A stretch of DNA of 64,000 nt from Epinephelus fuscoguttatus (lineage: Eukaryota; Chordata; Actinopteri; Perciformes; Serranidae), in contig NC_064770.1 of assembly GCF_011397635.1 (NCBI RefSeq), positions 32,202,598 to 32,266,597 on the forward strand. Direction: 5' to 3'. The notes under the pieces were generated by a model. It did no database searches and was not told the DNA's origin. It was given only the letters and a program-made list of their open reading frames with translations. This document shows, one piece after another, positions 1 through 11,200 of the stretch (within the stretch, counting starts at the first letter, position 1; each line of letters begins with the position of its first letter). Both the position numbers and the translations under genes were made by a program.

Positions 1-490
1 ATTACATCCAGGGATGGAAAGTAACTAAGTACACTGACTTAATTACTGTATTAAAGTACAATTTTAAGGTACTTTATTTATCTTAGTATTTCTATATTGT
101 ACAACTTTATAACTCTACTCAACTACATTGTGGAGGCAAATATTGTACTTTTTACTCCACTACATTTAGTTACTTTGCAGATTAAGATTAACACAACATA
201 TAATTCAGGTATGAATTAAATAAATAAAATTATTTAAGATTAAGCGACACAGCAGAATATAAAGCTGCTGTAACATGAATGCATCAATAATTATTTTCCA
301 GTCATAAAAAATACATGTATATTTCTGAAATGAGCCATTTTGCAGTACTTTTGGTACTTTAAATGTATTTAAATGCTTATACGTATTTACTTTGATTTAG
401 TCAGATCTTAAACAATTGTAACAGTATTTTTAAACGGTGGTATTCGTACTTTTACATCAGTAAACGATCTGAATACTTCTTCCACCAATA
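1..490. repeat. hAT-type MITE with AAGTACTTTTACT-rich body
   Basis: GGAAAGTAACTAAGTACA on the left and TGAATACTTCTTCCACCA on the right, with repeated TACTTTTACT-like words between. This is a common fish non-autonomous hAT pattern. Related pieces occur at 32230-32460, 32495-32935 and about 35520-36060. Confidence 0.6.
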
Positions 491-656
491 ATTAGACCAC
501 ACATTTACATGTTTTTTAATTAAAGAATTTTTAAAATACACTGAACAAAAATTTAAACGCAACTTTTTTTGTTTTCGCTCCCATTTTTCACAGGTTTAAG
601 TAAAAGATCTAGGACTTTATATGCACACAAAACACTTACATCTCTCAGAATTTGCA

Positions 657-1228
657 CTGTGTCTCAAATCGTGTACTTCTGTACTTACACTTAATATTTT
701 GAGTGCATAAGTGCGTTCACACTGAGAAGTATGTAAAAATGCAGTGCACTGTGAGTACCCGGATGGTGCACTCAAAACGGTCAAGAAGTTGAGTGTGGAA
801 CTATGGACACTTCTCGCCCTCAATGGTCGCCATCTTGGCTACGTAGCAGAAGGGGAGGGACCACTTTTCAAACTGGAAATGGCGTCCAAAAACTGTGCGA
901 CTGTGAATGTCGCTGCATTGTACAAATACATGTGTTTTTTGCACTAAGCACCACTATACTGTTGTCGGGTATAAGCCAGCAGAATGTTTGTTGGGTTCAT
1001 TTAACAGTCTGTAATGATTTGGTACCGTGAACGATAACGCAAATGCTAATGCTAGTTTGCTAACTAGCTAACAGCTGCGGTCATCATTTCCGCTGAGCGC
1101 ACAACGGCCGTGTTTGGTTTGAGACAACACTACCCTGTCGAAATTTTCGCACTACGCCAGTAAGTACATAGTGCAAACAGTATACTGCATAGAAGTGTAC
1201 TGACGGATGTACACGATTTGAGACACAG
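657..1228. repeat. MITE with 20-bp terminal inverted repeats
   Basis: Left end CTGTGTCTCAAATCGTGTAC. The right end carries its exact reverse complement (GTACACGATTTGAGACACAG, ending 1228). Both are flanked by CA. No credible coding capacity inside. Confidence 0.75.
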
Positions 1229-2900
1229 CATTTGTCACAAATTAGTTTAATCCTTGTTAGTGAGCATTTCCTGTGACCATCCTGAGGCACACCTGTGTAG
1301 TAACGATGCTGTTTAATCAGTATGTTGATATGCCACACCTGTCAGGTGGATGGGTTATCTTGGAAAAAAAGAGAAGTGCTCACTAACATGGATTTTAACA
1401 ATTTTGTGACCAAAATTTGAGAGAAATTAATCCATTGAGTGCATAAAAAGTCTCAGGGCTGGTTAGGCCTTAATGTGGATTAGTTCAACTAGAACATTTA
1501 AGTGGCTTTCATGAATGTGGCTTAAATTTGGCTTAGTTAGTCTGCGACAATGGAGTCCCGGCGTGAGAACACCTGGGTTAAGCCTTATTATCTCAAGTAC
1601 GAGCACATGCTGTCTCGTGGTGCTCATAAACATCCGGACTGAACTAAAACACCACTGCTGGTGTGAAACTTGAGACCTAACAATGGCAGAGGCAAAAAGA
1701 ATTCATTCAAAAAACTTAAGTGAGTATGAAAAACACTACTAAAACAAACTGTGGCAAACCAGCAACTGATATAAAAACTATCCTGCTGCTACTGAGCAAA
1801 AGAAAAAGAGTGGTTGGGCTGCAATTTGAAAACGGACAACTGGAGAAGAATCAAGAACTTTTTTTTTGTAGATGTGTTTTCCCTGCCTAGATCGTCCAAA
1901 CAGAGTATCAGAAGGTGTTTTTAGGTTTTATGTAACGACTCAGACTACGACTAATAATCCACATAACATAAAGGTTTAGAGGCTTAAAGCCTTTTTTGCC
2001 CTCCACTGTTTCCTTCCTCACCACACTCTGCTGTTTGAGTCCTGATTTTCTACAGGAATATAATTATACAGCCTTGCATGGAGCACTTTAAACCAAACCG
2101 TAAAGAGGCTGAGTCTCTCGGTGCATTAGTCACCTGGCTCAAGCAGTTCATACATATTGATGACTAACTGGTTGGCTGCAGGGCTCGTCCTTCCTCGTGC
2201 AGGAGGACATGAACAAAGCAAAGAATGAAATGAGGAGCAGAGCCTCGACTGAAAACGTTGCAGAAGCTAAAGCGTACACGCGGCGGTTAATGATCCCTTT
2301 TTTTCAGCCTGCTTAGCCGTCTCTTGTGCCTATTGTTCCTGTGCTATAAAATATCAGAGGATATACACATATTTACATAATCAAGAGGCCAAACATCCCG
2401 TCACCAAGGCAGCCACGTGGATACTAAAATGATAATAAAACCCTGTGTGTGTTCAGTGGATCATTCAAGTGAAAATGTGCATCCATTTTACTTAGCGGAC
2501 CCTGTGTCCAGTCTACAGCAATGAATATGTTTACTGGCAATATGCGTCCAGTTGTCAGAGCCTGTAACAAACTGACATTTCAGAGAGACGATAAATTATT
2601 CATACAGTACAAAAGCTGAAGCAGGTAATTGGGCTTGTGACTGTGCAGAGTGTTCAATCGTTCCAGTACAAATCTAAATGCAAAATTCAAACGTGGACAG
2701 CGCGGCCCAAGGTCAGCCTGTGCACTCGCGAGGCGTTTATCGTCCCCGCGGGGAGTTTGGAGGAAGGAGCACAATTTCAGACAGCTGTCACCAGAGTGGA
2801 AATACAGTGCTTTAAAGAGAGGGAAAAAACACACACACCCGTACACTGCTTACTCCCTCTGTACTCCCTCTGTGCTTTCTCCTCCTCCTCCTCCTCCTCC
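1229..2900. other. Region downstream of mcoln1 without recognised genes
   Basis: Contains the mcoln1 3'UTR adjoining 2900 (CTC microsatellite at 2879-2900). I saw no AATAAA on the minus strand close to the stop and no other gene. Short open frames here lack family features. Confidence 0.5.
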
Positions 2901-3035
2901 TCAACAGTCAAAGCAGCACAGGAAGGAGCACGATGACCCCTCAGGCCCGCGGAACTTGCCAGAGCTGGGTGTGTCCGTGCACTCTGCAATGAACGTGTGC
3001 AGGTCGCTGACTCGTACCTGCTCCTGTGTTTGGGC
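2901..3035 (-). CDS. mcoln1: mcoln1 exon 13: cytosolic tail and stop
   Basis: Residues 531-574, including [19 protein letters not shown] and ending [12 protein letters not shown]. The cysteine cluster fits the palmitoylated tail cysteines known in mucolipin-1. The tail stops there: the acidic dileucine ending of the human protein is absent. The 3'UTR begins at once with a GAG repeat (CTC on the plus strand). Confidence 0.92.
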   Translation of the reverse strand, partial: AQTQEQVRVSDLHTFIAECTDTPSSGKFRGPEGSSCSFLCCFDC

Positions 3036-5158
3036 CTGCAGGAAGACAACATAGAGATGAACATTTACTACACACGTACTCATCTCACAACCGCACCATG
3101 TCTCTGTGCAGAGTGTAATTTGAACTGATGACGGCTGCTGGCAGGGCTAAAAATTCTCAGAAACAAGAAGGCAGCTAAATTTAGTCATTAATTCAACCTT
3201 TATTTATAACCAAGAGATCACAGACTGCTACAGGGAAGATGTTTCTTTGTAGGCCAATGTGGAAGTTAGCATCACCCTGGTTTCCCCTTGTCAAAAAGCC
3301 AACGTGATTTTTCCATTGGATTTTGGATGATTGCAGAAATCAGCTCAGTGGCAAACAAATGATACTTGAGTATGGTGCACTAAAATAAAGGGATTTTTCT
3401 TAATTCAGACCCAACAAGAGCCAGAGTGTATCTGATGAAGCCCGTGAGAGAGACGAAGCAGTTCATCAAGTGCTTTACAGATAAATTAAAGCGTACCATG
3501 ATGGTGTCGTAGGCTCCGGTGATGAGTGCGATGAAGAGGGACAGCACCATGTAGATGAAGAGGGAGATGAAGGTGTACAGGTAGACCTGGCTGAAGATCC
3601 ACACCAGCGTGCCGCTCTGCTCCATCTCAGCGAACGTCACAAACATGTCGTCTCCGTTGATGAGAGAAAACAGGCACTCTGACACCATGGCCAGGGAGCG
3701 AAACTGGACACAAACAACACAACACACATAAAGAGTGCACCTCTGTAATTTGTGGCGATGCATTCGTCTTGTGCTGCTTTCTGACGCTTTTCACAGGTAT
3801 TTAAATCTTTAAACCCTGAGCAAATTGGTGCCATTTCATTCAAAACCATGAAAAAAAACAATGAGCAGCTTGGTAAGGAATATCCCACAAATTGCAAAAA
3901 ACAAAAAACAACAACAACAAAAAAAAAGAATAAAATAAAAAATTGAAAATTACTGGAAAAAAAAAACTACGGAAAAATACATTTATAATAATTATTATTA
4001 CATTCAAAATTATGTTACAGAATTATTATTATATAACATCATAATTTTTGTTGCAAAAAAAGGCATATTTATAATTATTATTATTATTACATTTTTAAAT
4101 AATATTACAGATTTATTATAATTTTATAGCACTCTTTCCAGGTCATTTCTGTGTTTGTGAAAACAATATTTTTCTTGTTTTTAAATTTCTCTTTTTACTA
4201 ATTTCTTGCAAATCTTTTGAGTTGTCCTATTTTATTTATGTCTCACAAATTGCAAAAAAGAAAAAAAAAAGATTTAGAAAATTATTTTTGAAAAAAACTA
4301 GGTAAAAGGTTTATTTATAATTACTATTTTTACATTTTAAAATTATGTTACAGAATTATTCTATTTTTTTAGCCCTCTTTCCAAGTCATTTCTTTGTTTG
4401 TTTGCTTTTAAAACAAAATTGTTTTGTTTTAATTTCAATTTTACTCATTTTCTTGTTTTTAAATTTCTCTTTTTCCGTATTTCTTGCAATTGTTTTGGGT
4501 CATCTTATTTTATTTATGTCCCACAAGTTGCAAAAAAAGATTTAGAATTTAGAATTTAAAAAAAAAAAAACTAGGGAAAAGGTGTATTTATATTTATTAT
4601 TATTACATTTTAAAATTATGTTACATAATTATTCTAATTTGTTAGCACTCTTTCCAGGTCATTTCCTTGTTTGTTTGTTTTTTAAAACAAAACTTTTCAT
4701 TGTTTTTTTCCACACATCTTTTATGAGTTGCTGTTTGTAAGTTTGATTGCTCTTTTACACATTAACACAAACACTGCAAACCACAACCATCCACCCACAA
4801 AATGTTATCACGATTCATGTTTAATAAATGTCAATTTTATCTCTCATTAATTATACACTGCTACAGAGATAATATGAAGCTGGAGGGCATTTTAAGATAA
4901 TTAGGCCGGGGTGACTGGCTGTCTGAATGACTCATGCTTGCTGAGACACTGCAGCGTGTGTGTACAGTACCTTGGTATGATAGGGCCCCAGCACGATCCA
5001 TCCACAGAAGCAGTATCCCATATAAATGGCAGCTGCACAGCAGCAGAAGCGGATAACATTTGGAAAAGCAGCTCTGAGAGTCACAATCAAGATCTGTGAG
5101 ACAAAGAGAGAGACCGGAATATATTAACTCCTCAAAGAAAAAGAGAAAGAGGATTTTA

Positions 5159-5210
<52 letters not shown>

Positions 5211-8200
5211 GCACCCACGTTGTATTTCTGGAAGAAGCTGAGGTAACGGATGACTCCTACCCACACCAGCAGAGTGGAGGTTCCCAGCAGGATCCCACAC
5301 ATGTCATACGATGACAAAGTCTGCATCACAACAGTGACGTCATTAGTTACCAGAAACTGAGAACTGTGCTGCAGAGCTGACAAAACAGAGATGGTCATTT
5401 GTCTGTCACAACTAACCTTGGACTCGATCCCAATTTTGATGAAGCTGCCGATGATGGTGAACATGTCGCTGATGATGAGCAGGATGTACCAGCCGTTGAT
5501 GAACTCCATCCTGTCTCCCCAGCTCACGCTGCGGCCAAGTCTGTGTTTGAAAAGCTGCACATACTCCTGTTCAGGGAGAGGATGATGAGGAGGATTCAGA
5601 TTCAGATAAACTTCATTATCCCATACAGGGAAATTCGTTAATTAATATTAATTTCATCCACTGTAAAAGAATACAATAGCAAACACAATAGAGCTGCAGC
5701 TAACGATTATTTCCGTTATCAAATAATCTTCTCGTATAATCGCTTTGTCAATAAAATGTCCAAAAACAGTTTCAAATTTCTCTGAGTCAACGGAGACATC
5801 TTCCAGTGATTTGTTTTATTCGGCCATCAGTCCAAAAAGCCAAAGCTATTTAGTTTAATATCACTGTCGACACAGAAAAGCAGTAAATTCTCACGTTCAA
5901 AAAGCCTAAAAATGTACTTAAACAATATTGATGTTCAAAATAGTTGTCAATTAATTCAGTTAAGTCAGTTGACTAACTGACAAATTGGCTGATCGTTGCA
6001 GCTCTACACAATAACACATCAACATAATCATACTAAACACATTTGGTATCACTGAGACAAAATAAACAATTAAGTCAAGTATAAACAGTCGATTTAGATC
6101 AATAGCATCAAATCTGATGAAAAAAAGAAGCTAGCGAGTTAGTGCCAAAAACTGCAGTTCCTCTACTGGCCACTTGAGGCTGGCTCCAAGAGTGAGTCAA
6201 TCGCCATAGAATCCCCATAACACACGCTTGTTTGGGGGAGAGAGTGGGGGTCCTGGGGTTGGCTGCGGTCACGAGACGTCACCTCTACCTGCTTGAAGGA
6301 GGGCGACCCGGCTTTTGGACCTACTTCTGACCTAAACTGACGATGGAAATGCAAATTGTAGCAGCATGGCTTTCCTCTGTGCTGCCAAAAGTGACGATGG
6401 AAAAAGGGTAATAGAGACAGACAACCATTCACACTCACATTCACACCTACAGTCAAGTTAGAGTCACCAATTAAACTCTGTGTCGTTGGGCTGTGGTGGT
6501 CGCTCCTTAGAGGGTCTTTTAATTCAACCAAACGCTGAAGAAGACTTTTTCAGGCGACCAAAACGTTACAATTAGCTTTCATGAACTGAAAACACACTGA
6601 AATAGCTACGTCTGTACCAATCTGGGGTTACATCATGGTTACCTTTCCTAACCAAAATTGTTGCTGTGGTAGCTACTTGTCAACGGACAGCAACCATCTA
6701 TCAGTCAAAGCGACCATGTCGTTAATTATGCATAACTATAAGCCTTAATAACATTAAATGGGTGAGTTATATAAATTTAATCACCCACACAGTTTTCATG
6801 AATGTTGAAATTAGCTGTAGAGACCAAAACCATATTTATACCAGGCTGTAAACATGTTTATTTCTGCTGTAAAGTTTGGCATTTTAACATGGGAGTCTGT
6901 GGGGATTGTCTCCCTCTTGGAATCAGCCTCTAGTGGCCATTAGAGGAACTGCAGCACCTCTGCATTGGCTTCATTTTTCAGGCCTGGAGGTGCAGCTGGG
7001 AGAAATTTTCCTGGAGAGCTTTCTACCAGAAAGTGATTTCATGGTTAAGGGTTCGGAAAAAAGTCATGGTTTGGATTAAAATGAACAGATTTCTGTCAGA
7101 CAGTGCTTCCTGACAGAACGTAGAAAACTCCGATGTGCCCCTGAGGTTGCAGCTTGAGCGCAACCAGTCATCTCTTTTTTTTCCCTACAAACACATTAAT
7201 GTGTGTCTGCAATCTTACGTGTTGCAGGAGGATGCCTCTGAGGATGGAGCGGCCACACAGCAGCAGGGACAGCAGGCAAACGAACGCCACCAGCACATCT
7301 AAGAACTCCCGAGCATAGCTCTCCGCTGTCAGAAGAGGAGTCAAGTGACAAGGATCAAAGGGGGTTGAGAAAATCACAGATGAAACAGTTGAGACAGATG
7401 AGTGAATATCTGTACGAATCATGTGTCCGCTGCAGCTGACTCACCGTGTCCCGAAACATTGGGGTCTTTACACTCCTTTATTGAGGCCTGGTTCTGCAGA
7501 CTGATCTTGACTTTGCCGCTGTGTGCCTTGTTATCCATGATGATCTGACAGCAACAAGAACCAGAGTAAAAATACAACCTCAGGGCATCAATTTATCCCA
7601 ACTCTTATCTCCAAGATTGGCTCATTTCAACCTCAAGTTCAGAGTTGTGATTAATTAGGTCAAGGGCCAGTTGCACAAAACACCTTAAGTTAAGATTTTC
7701 CTTGAAGTCCTAGTTAAGGTTTCCTCATTATAAAATCCGTTGCACAAAACACCCTTAAGGCCTCTCCTTACGGTTTCCTGAAAATGTTTACTGAAGCATT
7801 TATGGTTCTCTCTTTGTCTCGGTCTTATACTTAAGGAATCCCTACCGTTGCTCAAAAGACCTTAGCAACCAAAGCAAGGTTAAAAAAACAAGACTTAAAG
7901 GTACCTCTGACTCTATCTTAACTGCAATATAATCGAGTTTATGGTGATAAATGAAAAAACTAACACCCTGAGAGTAGTGTTCTGCAACAAGGAGAGTCCC
8001 ATGGATAGACTTTTACTTTGTAGTTTGTGCTTTCTGTGATGGTACTCCTCCAGAAGTTTAATCTTTTCTTCCTCTGATCAATATGGTTTTCTTGGCTTCT
8101 TTTCTTCTGCTTTTTTCCCCATCTAACTATAAGCAGTGTTGGCAAGCTGCATGGAAAATGTAGTAAGATAAGCGTGCAGTTACTCCACATGAAAATGAAG

Positions 8201-11200
8201 TTTCACTACACTGAAGCTATCCGCAGAGAAATGTTGCAAGCAAAGCTAAAAGAAAATGGCAAAAGTAGCTGCTACTTGCAAAGCTACTTTTATCTATTTA
8301 TTTTTACTTTATGTCAAATTGGTGTTTTCTCAGTGATCAGAAAAACTGTCAGCCAAACAAATAGGCAGCAAAAATGTGCAGTTGAGCTGCTTATTATATA
8401 AAAACAGACCTAAAATAAAACTTTCTTCTTTTTGTGACTTTGTGACATTTGAACATGTCCTTGAATAACATGACATCATCAGTCGGCTTGCTGCTCTCTG
8501 TCTTTCTCTCTCCTTTTCCTACTTTGTGTCACTAGTTCAAAAACAGAATTTTTCAGTCAAAAACCAAAATGAATAAAGACAGTTACAAAAATTGACTTCA
8601 ATGAAAACTTATTCTTTATTTAGAGACATTAGAACATGAACATGTCCTGTAAATAAAATGTGACATCAGTATGTCTGTCTCCTCTCATCCATCTTCATAC
8701 TGTCCTCTGTCTCTCAGCTCTTTTCTCGGCCCTTGCTGTGTCTGTTTCTGCAATTCCACTAAATATACACAGTCTGTGGGCAAGACACGTGAGAGACGAG
8801 TCAAGAAGGGGCAGAGTAAAGCGCGTCCTGCCAAGAAAAGCCAATTTCAAAAGCCGCAAGCAAAATAAACTGAAGGATTAGTACGTGGTGTCATATGGAA
8901 GTGTTTCCTCTGTGTGGCGCTGGCGTCATTCACATGACTCATCCTCAGTTTTATCATCCTTACTTTTATCCAGACCTCTGCAGACAAAAGGTCTGCTGCA
9001 CTTCACAGGTTTTCCTGGGAAAAATAGCTTGTAACGTTTGTGGATGACACCACGCTACTCATTCAATTAATCAACTTTGCTACTAAAAAGCTATTTGACT
9101 CAGAAAGTAGTAACGTCACAACCACGCTACTGGGAAACGCAGTTAAATTTGGAACGTCGCTAGTTGTAGTGACGCCTCTGCCCAACACTGACTATAAGCC
9201 AAATTTGTGAGACGATAACAGGCATCACAAGCGTCCAAGCAAACAAACAATCTCCATGGAAACTTTTACCGCTGTTAAATCTGAGTTTTTCCTTAACAAA
9301 GGAAACATTTTAAAGCAGCTCTTACCTTTCTTGCATTTCACACAGCACTTTGAACATCCACAACTCCCACCTCCCTCCATAGTCCCATCTCCCCCCTCCT
9401 CCATTACGTCCTCATTACGTCTAAGATAGACGTAGGCGTTGGCAAGGTAGCGTTAGATACACGGGAGACGTGAGCGAGTGTAACACGCCAAGAGAAGAGT
9501 ATAGTATAGTATATAGAGAAGATAACGTTAATGTTTCAGAGGCTATGCTACAGTAGGCTAAGGTTAGCCATTAGAAACTGGATGATGTGTTGTCATATAA
9601 CATTAAATGTTATATTAGAAGCAAACTAAACATAACGTTACCTGTCCTGCACAGTCAAACGCAATCCCGGAGTTTTGAAACTTATCCGGGGTCAGTAGCT
9701 ATGTTTCCATCCAAAAGTGATTCGAATTATTGGGAAATGCGCATTAAAAGAAATACGAATCCTGTGTGTTTTCATTAAATGTACAGACTTTGGTGAAAAC
9801 TACGAACTCGTGCGAATTTACAGCAGAACTGGAAACAAAACAAGTCTCGCATTCTTCTTCTTCTTCTACGTTTTCTGGCGGTTGGCAACCGGCTTGTAAA
9901 TGCATTACCGCCTTCCCGACCCGGAGTGTGGATATCACCATGGAGAGAGGTGCGGTACGTCAGACTTAATTCGAACATAACTGTTTCCATCCCCCGTTTT
10001 GCGAATCTACATTTTTTCGAATCAACCAAAACCCGGCTGGATGCTGTGTTGTCATATATAACATTATAGCATATGTTACATTAGAGGCAAACTAAAAATA
10101 CCTGTCCAGCAGAACCTCTGCGACCATCTCGTCACTTTTTAGCTCTGGAAGAAGCTGCATCAGTCTTTGCCATCGCTCAAAAGCAGAGTCGATGTTGACC
10201 CGAGTTTTGGCTTTTTTGGCAGCATCGAGTTCTTTCTTAGTGTTAGCTTTTTCTGCAACACTCTTTCTTTTGCCAACTGATTTCCCTGTTGGAGCGGCTG
10301 GAGGTGGAAGCAGTGGTCCACATTTGTCTGTCACTGTTACGGAGAAAAGTTTATTTCCAAAAGCCTCCCTGTTACTAGTTTATTTGTTGTCTCACAGACT
10401 CACTCTTCCTGGTCGGGGGCGGGTTATGCGAGCAGTTACGTAAGTCGGAGGCCTCCACTTGGGGAAGACAGACAGGACGCTTGGCCAATCATTGCTGCAA
10501 TAACTGCTTACATTTTAGTGTGCCATCAGCTTATTAATAGCATTTTAACCTAAACAAACAACAAATTTCCAGAAAGGTAAGTGTCGCTTTAAAGGATTAT
10601 GTGCAACTGTGCAAGTCCCTCTGCTAAGGAGATATTAAGGAGAAATCTTAAGGTGTTTTGTGCAGCAGGTCTCAGATTTCTACTGATGCTATGATGCAGG
10701 TGTTTATTTAAGTAAATAATAGAAGACACAGCTCACCGTGATGGCGAAGGTGTAGCAGTCGGGGATCTCATTGTTTATGATGGTCTGAATGTTGATGGCC
10801 TTCAGCTGGAAGTCAATGGTTACATTGATCAGCCTGGAGAAAAATATGAGACAGAGAGGAATTCAATGTGAGCAGAAGAATAACACTTTATTATTTCTAA
10901 TGTTAAAAATAACAAACTGACTTGTAGAACTTGAGAGTGAAATTCTTGTAGTCACTGTTTCCTGGAGCTGAACCGTCGGTCAGTGGGTTCAGTCCAATGC
11001 ACTCTGGAAAATAATCATAAAATAGCATTAGAGGAACTAAAAAAAAACATATGGGGAATTTTTTAAACCATCTTTGTCTTCATCACATGAGCCCCAACCA
11101 CACTCCCTACACTTCCTCAAAACATTTTAAAGCAGCCTCGTCCCCTTGGAGACTTTTATTTGTCTTATGTTATTTTTTCCACACGATTTATCACGAACCA

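Larger units (their letters stand above)
7664..10670. mobile_element. Composite PIF/Harbinger-like element with nested insertions in mcoln1 intron 6
   Basis: Outer ends are inverted: TTGCACAAAACACCTTAAG near 7671 and CTTAAGGTGTTTTGTGCA near 10648. The left end GGGCCAGTTGCACAAAACAC equals that of the element at 33520. A hAT element (8134-9190) and other debris are nested inside. The right terminus is decayed, so no clean target duplication can be shown. Confidence 0.6.

Noticed and set aside
2637-3064. Overlapping plus-strand open frames of 99 and 134 codons
   Set aside because: They are antisense to the last mcoln1 exon and its CTC-repeat 3'UTR. They are low-complexity and show no family motif.
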